From Catonia carolina (Eukaryota; Arthropoda; Insecta; Hemiptera; Achilidae), in contig JAQMRL010000006.1 in assembly GCA_035578175.1 (NCBI GenBank), forward strand, positions 62,722,501 through 62,786,500: DNA of 64,000 nucleotides. The letters are read 5' to 3'. The notes under the pieces were generated by a model. That model searched no databases, was not told the origin of the DNA, and worked only from the letters and a program-made list of their open reading frames with translations. Position numbers and translations under genes: made by a program. Position 1 is the stretch's first letter, and every line of letters starts with the position of its first letter. This document shows, one piece after another, positions 11,118 to 22,025 of this stretch.

Positions 11118-11400
11118 GTATTCATATTCACTCAATGACTTGTTGATTCGCTAACCGTAGCTCATGTTCATCAACGGACCCGGCCTCGCGGAATTGTGAG
11201 TCTCTCTCCCTGTCTGTCTCCAGGCAACTGGAACGGGTTTTTATAAAGATTTTTATTAATAATTATTTTTGTTTGTAATTGCTCTCCTTCGTAATAATTT
11301 TTTTCTTTAAATTTTTATAATAATATTTGTATTACTCAAAACATCTACAACAAGAAATGTCTGTCAACCAAAACTAAACTAAGACACTACCAAATAGTGG
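11118..11400. other. Non-repetitive spacer with a GC-richer patch
   Basis: Positions about 11155-11240 (CGGACCCGGCCTCGCGG, then a CTCT-rich run) are GC-richer than the surroundings. No coding frame or RNA fold was recognised. Confidence 0.4.
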
Positions 11401-11419
11401 TTCTCCCAGGAATCCACTA

Positions 11420-11990
11420 TTCCAGAAAAACGTTATTCGGGCCATATTGCTCAAGAGACACCGATCGAATTGAGAAAATAGAAATAAAAATACTTAGAAA
11501 GGGCACATGGTGGAATGACAGTGGTGGTTAATCCCAAACAAAGAAATCTACAAACTAATCCCCCCACTAACAAATAACTTTAGAAAGAAAAAAATATCAT
11601 TCCTAGTGCACATACTCAGAGTCAAAAAGTCCAGACTTGTGAACTAGCTGCTCAACCATTTTTGGAATAAGGTGTCGAGACCTAGGTGGCTGAAGGAGGT
11701 ACAGCGGGATGTGGAGGAACTTGAAATCACTAATCAAGACCTGCTAACAAAATCAGCTAAGTACAACCAACTAGTCAAGGCTGATATGGTAACATTCGAA
11801 ACAAAAACAGGAAAAGTGTACAACAGGTGATTACCGACGAAGACCGGAAACAGATATCGGAACGTTTTAAGAAAATTTGGGCCAAACGAAAGGAAGCCAC
11901 GCTTAGGAGAGCGCGCTTTTCAAAGAAACCCAACACTGGAACAGACCTAAACTTGAATTAAAGTGATCCTATGAGGTCTTAAAAGTAAAA
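11420..11990 (+). pseudogene. RTE-like LINE pol C-terminal tail and 3' end
   Basis: Broken frames encode the tail typical of RTE-like pol proteins: a trace of KGTWWND, then an RWLKEVQRDVEEL-like segment (CCTAGGTGGCTGAAGGAGGT...), then QVITDEDRKQISERFKKIWAKRKEA followed by an Arg-rich end and a stop near 11960. The 3' end AAAGTGATCCTATGAGGTC then A-rich sequence is shared with 30695-30765 and, diverged, with the minus-strand copy ending near 62880. At least three frameshifts or stops are present. The RT domain is absent (5' truncation). Confidence 0.65.
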
Positions 11991-12054
11991 AATATATATA
12001 TTTGTATACTTTCAATTTGTTTAAAACGTTTGTGAATACATTGTAAATTGTTTA

Positions 12055-12480
12055 GTAAAAATGGCAAATGCTTAAGACATGGCTTTGTTAATGCAAATGT
12101 TAAATAAAATTAAGGCAAGTAATGAAAAATTTAGTAATAAAACACAAGAAATGGGGAAACTAATAACCAAAAATACATGCAATTAATGACAAAATTCAGG
12201 TAGGCAATAAAACAATATATGATAAAATAGAGGCAAGCAATGATGAGATAAAATCAGGGTTAAAAATTGAGATAGTAAAAATTAGGGGTATTGTAGATAA
12301 TTTAAATTTTGTAGGATAGATTCGGTAGAAGTCAACTTAAGAAATGTTGTAGTGTTTGTAGAATTTAAATTAAAGGAATGTTTTAGATTTATTAGAATCT
12401 CGAATAAAAGCAAATAATCAATTAGTAGACTCTAGGTTAGAATAAATCGATAACGCTGTAGATGTTAGAACATTATTAAA
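12055..12480 (+). pseudogene. Coiled-coil ORF1-like relic
   Basis: Starting near 12061, consecutive frames read MLNKIKASNEKFSNKTQEMG, then NDKIQVGNKTIYDKIEASND, then IKANNQLVDSRL, all Lys/Glu/Asn/Ile-rich with heptad-like spacing and broken by stops. Repetitive coiled-coil proteins of this look form the first ORF or gag of many insect retroelements. It begins about 70 bp after the RTE-like 3' end, so it could be the 5' part of a second element in head-to-tail order. The family is not certain. Confidence 0.4.
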
Positions 12481-12849
12481 ACAATGACATCCAGGGAAAA
12501 TCGGGATCTGTAATTCACACCGGCAGTTTATCTCCGGGCACATACAATTTTTTTTGACAATAACAAAGGTATTAATGTATGCTGTTGCTTAGAAACAGTT
12601 GATGGTGGGGTCGCTCAATTTGTTGTTATAATTTATTCATAATTTATTTGGCAGTATGGAAGACAAGACAAAATTTTATATAAGAATTTTATTTTTGTTG
12701 TAATTGGAGTTGAGGTGTTATTGTGGTGGCAGCCATTGAGGCATGTCCCCACCCCAGTGCCAGCGGAGGAGGAAGAAAATAGTAAGAATGATGAGGATTA
12801 TCATCCTCCGAAGAGAGATCAAAGTCGACCAAGGTTACCAGACGTTTAA
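12481..12849 (+). other. Unclassified segment with acidic/Pro-rich frame
   Basis: A plus-strand frame near 12735-12849 reads RHVPTPVPAEEEENSKNDED, then HPPKRDQSRPRLPDV and a stop. The composition resembles the C-terminal end of a retroelement polyprotein, but no diagnostic motif is present. The TTAA MITE starts immediately after the stop region. Confidence 0.3.
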
Positions 12850-12988
12850 AGTGAGTAAACACACATTAATTTCTAAATCACTATATTGCCCTATATCAAC
12901 AAGCTAACGGCAGGATTCGCTCTCCAGCCCTTTGTATGTTGATGTAGGATAAGATAGTGAAATAGAAATTAATGTGTGTTTATTCACT
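12850..12988. mobile_element. TTAA-flanked MITE, 139 bp
   Basis: Near-perfect terminal inverted repeats of about 50 bp begin AGTGAGTAAACACACATTAA on the left and AGTGAATAAACACACATTAA on the reverse-complemented right. They leave a short centre of about 35 bp. TTAA lies at both borders (12846-12849 and 12989-12992), as expected for piggyBac-type insertion. There is no coding capacity. The single strand could fold into one long hairpin. Confidence 0.75.
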
Positions 12989-13015
12989 TTAAGCAAATAT
13001 ACTGTCTAACCTTTT

Positions 13016-13105
13016 ATGTAGAGCAAAACAATTTTAGTAAATGAGGTGATTTTTTAAAAAAATCGTAGAAGCCGTTTTTGAAAAAATCACAAAAATGTTC
13101 GTTTT
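13016..13105 (+). repeat. Repeat R internal fragment
   Basis: This duplicates the segment at 13700-13780 of the adjacent full copy (TTTAGTAAATGAGGTGATTT, then the ATCGTA(A)GA(A)GCC(G/A)TTTTTGA block). It is a separate truncated copy lying in the same orientation. Confidence 0.6.
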
Positions 13106-13156
13106 ACTATAATGAATAAAATTAATGTAAAAAATATCGTGTGAAACACTCACGCA

Positions 13157-14059
13157 ACTTTCTCTTGCCAGAGCAAATATTGAACAATATAACCTAACAT
13201 TAGTAATAAAACATTAGAAATAAACAAAAAATAAACTCAATAAACATAGCCTAATTTTAATCATGATTGAAAGACACAACATGAAAATCAACCTCAGTTT
13301 GGCTTTAAAATACGGAAAATCACTCTTTCACGCTAAACTAGGCTCTGTAGAGAAGAATGCTCTAAACAAAAGCTGTAGATCTTTTTTTAATTTCCTATAA
13401 ATACGATTATATACACTTTTGTCGTAAAATGTATATTAAGGCTGAAATATTAAAAAACTCGATTTTTACACGATTTCGTGAGAAAAAAACAAAACATCGG
13501 GCTAATTACCGACAAACTAAGCGTTATACAAAAAAATGTTTGAAATAAAAGTTGTGGGATTTTAAATTTTCTACATTTTTTTGTTACATAAATTTTTACC
13601 CTTAAATTCATATATTAGTCACAATCTTAAAAAACCAATTTTTTTACGAAAAAACAGCCTCACCAAGAATTTCAGCAGACATGGCACCTACTCTAACTTG
13701 TAGAGCATAAAAATTTAGTAAATGAGGTGATTTTTAAAAAAATCGTAAGAGCCATTTTTGAGAAAATCGCAAAATAGTGAAAAACGACATGAATAAACTA
13801 ATACTTTCGGTTGACCGATTTTGATGAAAATGTTTGTGTCGGGTCCTCTAGTAGTATCTAACTTAAGTTTCAAGTTCGTACGATGTTCTATTTTTGAGAT
13901 ATTCTGTTCACACACACACAGACCAATCGCTAAAAAAATGTTTTTTTTTTTTGGATTCAGGAGGTGAGAAAACGTACAGATCCAGTGAAAACTCAATTTC
14001 AAAAAATCGACATGAAAACAATACTTTCTTCCTAAATATTTTTATAGGCAAGAGAAAGT
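13157..14059 (+). mobile_element. Repeat R, full-length copy (about 0.9 kb)
   Basis: This is the reference copy of the dispersed family called R here. It starts ACTTTCTCTTGCC and ends GGCAAGAGAAAGT, so the two ends are a 13-bp inverted repeat. The interior is non-coding: a block GCTAAACTAGGCTC, two AAAATCGT...GAG blocks, a TTGACCGATTTTGATGAAAA block and a short ACACAC run. The minus-strand open frame at 13715-14002 is a by-product of the repeat. I read R as a non-autonomous DNA transposon of unknown superfamily. Confidence 0.65.
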
Positions 14060-14830
14060 AAAAATAAACTACTGATAGGTATTTTCAAGGTTTAATTTTT
14101 TTCTCAAATAGATCGGTAGATCTGTATTCCATTTTATTTGTAGGTAGCGGCTTGTTAAATTTTGTGTTTAAATGTTCTGTATTAAATAATTGATGTGGTC
14201 TATCAAATTTTCAGTATTTAAGTTTAGTAGCTTCTGTCACAGTAGGAACTCTGTTAATAACAGAAACTAAATACAACTGATTAATCACAACACAATAAAT
14301 AAACTGGAATTTTATGATTATTTGAAACAAATTAAACCTTCGCGGACTATTGATGGAAATATCCGCCAAAATAATTTTCCAAATTGCTTTGCAAATATAT
14401 GCACATGCAGTTTTGAATGGTTATGGTTTTATAGTAGATCCACACATTTGTAAGTTAAAGCAAAAAAGATTTTCACTAAAATTTGTCTAAACAGTCATCG
14501 AAATTATACAAAAATATCTAAATATTCCAGGAAATTTGCAGCTGCGGAAACTGGGTCGATAGAACTGCCCCACAGTGTTTCCTGGCTGTCATGAAGTCGG
14601 TGTTCCATATTAGTCGTACATCCTCTGTTGTTAATACTTACGTTCGTCAAATTGAAAATATTTTTTTAAAACATCTGTGACTTGTATATTTGTTTCCTCT
14701 TTTTATTCTACGAACTCAATGTATTTTTTTCAGTTCTGCTTATGGAGATATCCGTGTAATGTCACTCAGGACTAAGACGGATTTATCTCCATCCTTTATT
14801 ATGAAGAAATATGAAATTAAAAATATATTA
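14060..14830. other. AT-rich DNA, no gene recognised
   Basis: No coding signal. A patch near 14530-14610 (GCGGAAACTGGGTCG...GTCATGAAGTCGG) is less AT-rich and unassigned. Confidence 0.5.
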
Positions 14831-14839
14831 TGAACTTTT

Positions 14840-15575
14840 CATGGATTCTGAGTCATTGAAAACAGTTTTTTATTCAATAAAACACATATCCTCGATCGGG
14901 ACCAACGAAACGTGGCGAAACCTTGCTTGTGAGTTTGGTAGCCCTGAAAAGGGCCGTTTAATTTAATGACGGTTGGCGGTCCTGAGAAGGACAAATTGAT
15001 TTTTATGATGACCCTGAAAAGGGCCGTTATTGGTGGTTGGAAGCGGCGAGCCTGCGTGTTGAAAGCGGAGCCCAAAGAGTGACGGCTCGGCTACCGGTTT
15101 TAGGCCTAGCCTTCCCTCTGAGGGAGTTGGGTCCCCACTCCAGCGTTCTGGGACCGTCTGCAGGTCCTGATATTAGTAAGGCAGTCGGCGAAAATTCCCC
15201 TTGTCTAGGCGTCTGCATACGGTCGCCGGAAGTTCAGCAGGAAAAGCAGGAGGCATAAACGGGGCCCTTTTGGCTCCCGGGTAGGTGAAGGCTTACTAGT
15301 GCGGGAATGTGCGTCCGCGACCGGTACCGTCAACCAAGAATGGCTACGTTCGGGCTCGGCTGACCAATCCAGGCTTGTCAAGTTTTACACCCTGGAACCG
15401 TTGATGCTCCTCTGGAATCCTCTCCTTCCGTTGTTGTTGTTGGGCGCCGTGTGTGTGGTGTTGCCGACTGGCATGTAGCCATTGGTAGCATGGCTTGGTT
15501 CAGAAACCTCTCGACGATCAGGACCCCACCTTGGGTGCAACTTGTCGTCGTCCCCGGTTGGGGACACACATTTTT
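14840..15575 (-). mobile_element. GC-rich retroelement-like block with three histone-type stem-loops
   Basis: This block of about 0.7 kb is much GC-richer than its flanks. On the minus strand its downstream end has three stem-loops in tandem at 15010-15025, 14978-14993 and 14940-14955. The first and third read GGCCCTTTTCAGGG(T/C)(C/T): six-bp stem, UUUC loop. The middle is GTCCT-TCTC-AGGAC. After the last comes ACCAAA, as in metazoan histone mRNAs, and an AATAAA lies further on. The upstream part has overlapping Ser/Thr/Asn-rich frames at 15378-15569 that resemble the start of a LINE ORF1. It shares its stem-loop and part of its downstream sequence with the LINE end at 41.9 kb. No histone coding sequence is present. 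Confidence 0.5.
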
Positions 15576-16230
15576 CTAAAAAAAAATCTTTTTATCCCGA
15601 CTCATAATAATTAAATTCGTCTGAGACATGAAACCAATTATTCCGTTCACAAAGTGTCAGCGAAGAATATACTATAATTCTCTGAAACTTTTAGGTTTAG
15701 TTAGGTATTGAATTCTAATTTACTCTCTGGGTATTATATACATGTGTTACTTAAATGTAGTAAGTTATACATTCTATATTGTAATTTCAGAAAGACATAC
15801 GAATATGATGTTCAATAATTAGTACAAATTATTGGTATATTACATGTATTAATTATCAACAACAGCAATTACAAGTTACAACGATGATGAAACTGCAATA
15901 TTGTACTATTTTCCAGCACGATTGAATTAAAGTTACTATTGCACTAATGCTCTAAAATCCTTACCGATTATTAGTAATCGCTTTTATCATAACGATTCTT
16001 AATAATAACGAGCACATCAGAAACTTATAACAAAAGTTGCAACCAATTGTTCGTTGACGCTGAGAAAAGAAAGATTCAAAAGTAATAATCTTTATCAAGG
16101 AATAGTTTTTTATTACTTTATTTTTAAAAGTAAAAGAATAAAACCGATGAAACAAAACTGATTCATTATTACGCTCATTATTAAACTAGATATTGTATTT
16201 ATTTATTTATTTTTAATACTTAAGTATATA
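15576..16230. other. AT-rich DNA, no gene recognised
   Basis: Gene-free AT-rich sequence. The minus-strand open frame at 15961-16155 has no recognisable similarity. Confidence 0.6.
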
Positions 16231-16354
16231 TAGGGTGATTTAAAATTCAACTAGAATTTCTTGTGGGTTGATCGTATAGCTTAAATTAAGAAAACACATT
16301 GATAATAATAAAACAATAAAAGCAACTTACAAAAAGCGATTTTAATGTTGGGAA

Positions 16355-16615
16355 TGTTTAATGTTCCTGGTTCAAATCCTAGTAAAGGTAGTTACTTTTA
16401 TACGGATTTGAATACTAGACAGTGGTTACCGGTGTACTTTGATGGTTGGGTTTCAATTAACCATACTCTCTCAATAATGGTCGGCCTGAGTCTGTACAAG
16501 ACTACACCTCATTTACACGTCATACATAAATCATCCTCATCTCATTGGGTCATGGGGTTGCTTATTGTTCTAAATTGAACAGATTGCAACGTACACACAT
16601 TAGGAATTAAAAGAA
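16355..16615 (+). mobile_element. SINE-C copy 1, 5'-truncated
   Basis: It begins just before the B-box region (GGTTCAAATCCTAG) and contains the shared body (TACTTTGATGGTTG, GAATA/ATGGTCGGCCTGAG, CTCATTGGGTCATGGGGTTG) and the 3' end CAACGTACACACA. The tRNA-derived 5' head present in the 30.3-kb copy is mostly missing. The open frame 16345-16578 is the SINE itself. Confidence 0.7.
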
Positions 16616-17349
16616 AAAATGTTGGGAAAAATTACAAAGAATATTATGAACATTTAAATTAGAAAAAGAAAACAATGGGGGGTTTTTATTCGAGGCAGCG
16701 AGAAAAACTCATGTTCACGCCACTTTCTCACGATGAAGGAAGTAGTGTTTGACTCAATTGAGGCGTTCTCATCCAGCCCCAAGGAGGCCGTAACCGCCTA
16801 CCAACCAAAAACCCGCTGCCTGGCTACTTAATCTCACATCAGCAAACAACTCTCCACCTCGGAACTGTTTATATAATACTACAAGGGAAATATCACGAAA
16901 AAAAATTTACATACTGTTAGCGGGTCGTGGAAGGGAACCGTAGCCTAATTCCCCTCTCGCTGTTACTGACCAACACTCACTCTCTCACTTTCATTCATCT
17001 CTTTCATCAACAGCTCAGGAAATTAGTGTCAGCCTACCTTACCTTCTGAGATGAGACAGGATTGATTTACTATGGGAGCGAACGATCCTGCTGATTTCCA
17101 GATATCTCCTCCTCCGCAGTATCTTTGTTTATTTGTCTTTAAACAATGGGGTTTAAAGGGAAATACAAGATAAGATCAAGAATAGAACTGAAAGGAAACA
17201 TAATTGAACAATTGAAACACTTCAAATACCTAGGAAATGATGTTTCATATGATTTGGTTAGAGATGTGTTAGACAAATTGGTAATATTTCAAGATATATA
17301 TGTAGATCTAGACATCGAAATTCAAATATCCGGTGTGAAAAACTTACAC

Positions 17350-18040
17350 GACTTTCTTTTGCCAATGTAAATGATGACGTATATTAGCTATTTTTAATCA
17401 TAAGTAAATAACGTAAAATGAAAAACTTAACCCAATTTTAATCATGAGTGAATTATGCAAAATGAAAATCAATCTGTTCGATTTAAAATAAGGAAAACCA
17501 CTAATTGACACTAAACTAAGCTCCATCGAAAAAATTCTTAAGGTACAAGTTGTAGTGGTTTTTAGTTTCTATAAATTTTTGATTATATATGTAATATTAA
17601 AAAATCAATTTTTTTTAAACAATTTTGATGAGCAGAATACAGAAAATCATTAATCGGCTAAAAGTTCTACAAAAAAACAATAGAAATATAAGTTGTAGGA
17701 TTTTTTAATTTCATACAATTTTAATTATGTACATATTTACCGTAAAATGGATATTAAAGCAACAGTCTTAAAAAACAATTTTTTACCACGGAGCCAACCT
17801 CCACAAGATTTTCAGTAGACATGTCACCACTTATCCATCTTGTAGAGAATTAAAAATGTAGTAAATGAGATGACTTTTTTTTTAAATCTTAAAATTCATT
17901 TTTGAGAAAATAGAAACAAGTCAATAATTGCATGAGTAAACCACTGCTTCCGGTTGACCCACTTTGATGAAAATGTTCTTTTCAGGTCCCTTTTTAGTAT
18001 ACTACCTACTTTAAGTTCTAAGTTTCAACTTAGTACTTCG
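17350..18040 (+). mobile_element. Repeat R copy, 3'-truncated
   Basis: It starts ACTTTCTTTTGCCAATG and follows the R consensus through the CTAAACTAAGCTC and TTGACCCACTTTGATGAAAA blocks to about 18040. There it departs from the consensus before the terminal inverted repeat. Non-coding. Confidence 0.6.
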
Positions 18041-18427
18041 GAATATAAAGCTCTAAAACCAATTTTATTCAGTTTTTCAGGTTAAAAATCTATAGATTTC
18101 ACTAAGTTTTACCTCAAGTTGTTTTTTACTTTATGAATGCTATTTAAAACTGTGCGTACATACAACTAGTAAATTTTTGGATTTCTTTTGCGATAGTGGG
18201 TGAAAATTTGACGTGAATGATTTAAGGGAGAATAATCCCCTTTTAATTAAAGTCATAACAATTTCAGTATAACTTCATTTCAGGGGGTTAACTAAATTCA
18301 ACGTGAAATATTTTGCCCACCTTAACTCGATAATGAAGGGCTTGCGGACCTGTGTTTATAAATAGGCATATTTTCTCATTTATAGATATTCAATCCAAGA
18401 TATTTCTGTTAAATTTTGAATCACCCA

Positions 18428-19079
18428 GTAAAAACATCTTGTATTTTGTGTTAAAAAGTTTCTTGATTAGTATAAGAAATTTGCAAAGAAATATCTTTTC
18501 TTTAGTTTAGTTTTCATGGTTTTATTTTTACAATATTCATTATATTTTATCTTATGATCTAATTCTTTATTACAAACAGGGATATTTTTAATAAGTCTGA
18601 TCATTATGTTTTATTTTATTATAATCAAGATATATTCCTTTGTTCAATTAAGTTATTCCAAAGGAAAATTACTAATTTATATACATGACTTAGATTATCG
18701 CAAATATTGATTTTCCGTCATATTGAACTATTATCTCCTCATGTTTTTACAAATACTAGATATATTTTACTCATATTTCTGACGTCTTTGAATGAATAAA
18801 TTTTTAAACTGCAAGTACAATTAAATACGTTTTCATTCAAATTGATTTATATTTACAAAACTTCTAAATTTATGTATTTAACACTATAAAATTTTGTTAA
18901 CAAAATGTGGGGTAAATATTAACAAATTGTAAATTACCGCTCGATTAAGCGTTCGAAAAATGATATATGAGAATTTATTAATTTGTGTTTTCCATTAATA
19001 AAATCTCTTTATTTTGAGAAAATGTTATTCCTTAAAATTTTGTAACAGAGTAAAGTGTATTAATTTATTTATTTTTAGC
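18428..19079. other. AT-rich DNA, no gene recognised
   Basis: No coding signal or shared repeat was seen. Confidence 0.6.
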
Positions 19080-20395
19080 ATGGGAAAACCTTATTATTCT
19101 GGGGGTCTTGAAAAGTACCGTTTAAGCGGTGGTCATCTACGCGGTAAGAGTCAGTCGGTATGTGGTTACGGTCGTCGTGACGGTCTCGTCGAGGAGGTGG
19201 GCAACACTTCACCTCGTCGTCCAGTGGAGACGACATCCTCTTCCCTCGCAGTAGTGATTCAATAGCTGCTTCGTCGAGATCCGATTGGCGCAACGCCTGT
19301 TTAAGGGCCACAATGGAAATCGCTCGTAGCAGCGGGTGATGACGGTCCCGGTGAAGAGTTGGAGGGAAAACATCATCTTCTCTCTTGCGGGATCGTCGTC
19401 TCTTGCAGGGTCTTTGCAGGAGTCCGGTAGCCCTGTGCCGATGGTTGTAGTCTGCTCAGAACTGTAAAGTGGAATGGCAATTAAAAAACTGAAACTGGTA
19501 GAAGAGGTAAATTGACAATGTAGTGGGAGTTACCACTCAATCGTTCGGAGAAAAATGAAAGATCTGGGGCCTCTTCTTAAGAGTATTACGGAAAGGGTAA
19601 TTGATGAAAAATATTTTAGTTTCAGAATCGTGGGCTGTAGGACCATAATGATAATCAATATTTTAGAAGTATTTACTAGGTTTTTAGCAATATAAATATT
19701 ACCAGAAACGAAGCTGGGCGGGCAGGACTAACGTTAACATTTTAGTTAACTGGCCTAGAATAGTCGCGGGTTAAAGATAGTCGTTGAGCGGTATCCATTC
19801 GCGCGGATTGGCCGCATCGTAGATCTTCCTGATGAGCTCGATGTCAGATCTCTTGCCAGCGTCGTGTAGCTTCCTTGACGTGTTGTGAAATTAGTATTCT
19901 ACGGAAGGGAAAAGAAGGTGTTCATGCACTATGGAGTTGGGGATTAGGAAGTGAAAGTTAGCGATGAGGCGGAGGATGCGGTTTTGTAAAGATTTGAATT
20001 TGTTGCGGTGACTTTTGGCAAGCAGAGGTCACCAGAGTGGCGACTCGCATAGCAGGAAGGAGGGGTTGATGGCCGAGTAGATGAGGAGTTTAAGGGTGTT
20101 ACTGAGGGCTCTGAGCCGAAGGATAGGTGTTAATTGATAAAGGAGGATCCTGCCCTTACGGAGTTTGTTCTTTGCGTGTTCGGCGAAATTCAACCTCTTG
20201 TCCAGCGTAACTCCCAGATATCTCACACTGGTTTCCCGGCGATGAAGTTCAATGCAGGGCTCTTATATAGTAACCAGAGGGTTGACTACGGGCACTCTCC
20301 ATTGCCGGTAATGGTCTGTCGGCATGTAGGAATCATAGCCTTTCTCTCCGTCGGTATGTTAAAATCTTTGTCGGCGACAATGCAGTAGATAATAA
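19080..20395 (-). pseudogene. Jockey-type LINE, 3' fragment (RT thumb to 3' end)
   Basis: On the minus strand the pol relic reads from about 20290 (SVRYLGVTLDKRLNFAEH at the RT thumb boundary). It continues through LLIYSAINPSFLLCESPLW at 20029-20226, then after one stop as FKSLQNRILRLIANFHF and NSIVHEHLLFPSVEY near 19890-20025. This is the expected order for the RT thumb and connection of Jockey-clade LINEs. The catalytic YADD part is missing through 5' truncation. The last ~330 bp, coding or 3' UTR, are homologous to 41897-42230. They end in a degenerate stem-loop (GGTACTTTTCAAGACC, 19104-19119) at the place where the other copy has a perfect histone-type hairpin. One retained frame is open to 19311 (SLLRGKR...). 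Confidence 0.75.
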
Positions 20396-21059
20396 AACAA
20401 AAAGACGGTGACAATTTGTAAATTTATTTTCTTTCTTATTATATTTTTTGCGGATTGCCACAAAGGCCACGCACGGATATTTACTTCATTATAGTCAAGG
20501 TATTGTTTTCCATTCTTCCTAGTTCATCGTTTGCTTGTAGTTGTTTACTTGCCGACATTTATTTGAAACTTCCCAGTTGCTTCGATTAGGTGTTTTTTTC
20601 AATCGTGCCATACATTCATCAATAACATTTATTTCCACATCGTTACTAGATTGGAACAGATTGCAGATTTGCTAATATCAATAAGTAAAATAAAATTGAA
20701 GATGCATTAGCTGATTGGTCATCAAGGATGACCAGTTTGTTGTATTTTAACCTGTTAAAATTTTTCAAAACCTACCCGAGATCAAACTCGGACACTTCAG
20801 CTGTGAATTTGAATAAGTAACCATTCTAAACCACTGTGTTGTATAGTCAGGCGGATAGAAATAGTTATTATTTCCAGTCAATAAAGTAAAACTCTTTGAT
20901 TATTTAAATTTAATTACTAAATGAAACCGCAGAACTAATTTGATGATTTCACCATAAAACATTACCAAGTAATAAAAATAATAAATGAGTTGGAAAGTTA
21001 AATGACGCAACAATCTTAATTATTCGAAGCGGTTGTTTTATTGTGAATTAAATCAAGTT
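20396..21059. other. AT-rich DNA with a degenerate tRNA-like segment
   Basis: The minus strand of about 20770-20855 has a B-box-like GAGTTTGATCTCGG and, upstream, TGGTTTAGAATGGTTAC, spaced as in a tRNA. The acceptor stem does not form. It is probably the head of an old SINE. The rest is unremarkable. Confidence 0.35.
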
Positions 21060-21480
21060 GCGGAAAAGGGAGTAGAAATGTTTCTCGTCTTGATGAGAAG
21101 GGTTAGTCTCACCCTCCAGAAAAGAGAAATGCGTGGTAGTGATGGCGATGTTAAGATTTTATCGCAACTTGTTAGTTCGGTAGAAGCCTAAAGAACCGTA
21201 TTGTAACAGTGCAGCGTTTACCGTTAACTCATTCTTTAGTTTGGAGGCCGTTGTTCTAGCAAGGGGTAGTTACGCTTGCCCTTCTTTACAGACCGTTATT
21301 TTATTTTGGCTTGTGTTAGTCCGAGGATAAGTTTAACGTAACGCTCGGTGCTTTGGTCTAGTGGCGCTCGTTGTTGCTACTACCATACACATCTATCTAT
21401 CCACACCACTACTCTGTAACTATGTTAGGTTAGTCTTCAAAATATTTAGGAGGATCGTTGCCAGTTTTACTAGACCTTCT
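21060..21480. other. Unassigned GC-richer segment
   Basis: About 420 bp with more balanced base composition than the flanks and no homology elsewhere in the window. It contains no long open frame. It includes GCTTTGGTCTAGTGGCGCTCG, which resembles a tRNA A-box region but has no matching B box. It could be an LTR, a regulatory segment or old repeat sequence; I cannot decide. Confidence 0.35.
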
Positions 21481-21627
21481 TAAATGTCAGCCCTTTAGAA
21501 GGGCAAACAATTTGTTTACATAATTTAAAAACTCAACAAAACGCTGATCTTTATTTTAAAACAGTCTAAACTTTTTCATAAACGTATTTACCCAACTACA
21601 ATCAGAAATTATTTTTATTCTACATTT

Positions 21628-22025
21628 TTGCTGCCCAGAACAGACAGGTGGAGTGTCAAATTTTTTACACTGAATCTGTTCGTTGCAGGGCTAAAATAAA
21701 TAGTTCTGTTTCTTAACACATGGTCAGCCAATTAAATGACTAAATCATTTAAGAACAGAAGAGGTAGAGGTGTAAAAGACACTAATCAGAGTTATCTCCT
21801 CTGGAAGTAATGAATTTCATTATACAGCCAGACCCTGTGGTGAATGATGTGAAGGTGTCATTTGCAGAGTGGAAAATATGTACTTTTCAGAGGGCCCGGC
21901 ATGCTGATAAGCGTACTTTTCCACTCGGTGAGGAAGGCAATGGTAAACCACCTCACTCCTCGTTTTACTTACTAAAACCTCTACAGGTTCAAACCAGCCT
22001 TTCGGCTGATGACCTAAACAACAAC
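21628..22025 (+). mobile_element. SINE-A copy 3, full length
   Basis: It follows the consensus from CCCAGAACAGACAGGTGGAG to CCTTTCGGCTGATGACCTAAACAAC. Flanks ATTCTACATTT (left) and ATTCTATATTT (right) are a plausible 11-bp TSD with one mismatch. The open frame at 21810-22070 is the SINE-A core. Confidence 0.75.

Larger units (their letters stand above)
16231..18427. mobile_element. 2.2-kb TIR element carrying nested repeats
   Basis: The left end GGGTGATTTAAAATTCAAC and the reverse-complemented right end GGGTGATTCAAAATTTAAC form a 19-bp terminal inverted repeat. The GGGTGATTCAAA type of end is widespread in insect DNA transposons and MITEs. The interior contains a SINE-C copy (16355-16615) and a repeat-R copy (17350-18040). 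A block at about 16670-16990 is less AT-rich (GGAGGCCGTAACCGCC) and non-coding as far as I can see. No transposase is recognisable. The two ends could be coincidental members of one family and not one element. Confidence 0.45.

Noticed and set aside
14839..15258. A histone gene or histone cluster fragment
   Set aside because: Only the 3' hairpins fit. No H1, H2A, H2B, H3 or H4 coding sequence is present on either strand in or around the block.
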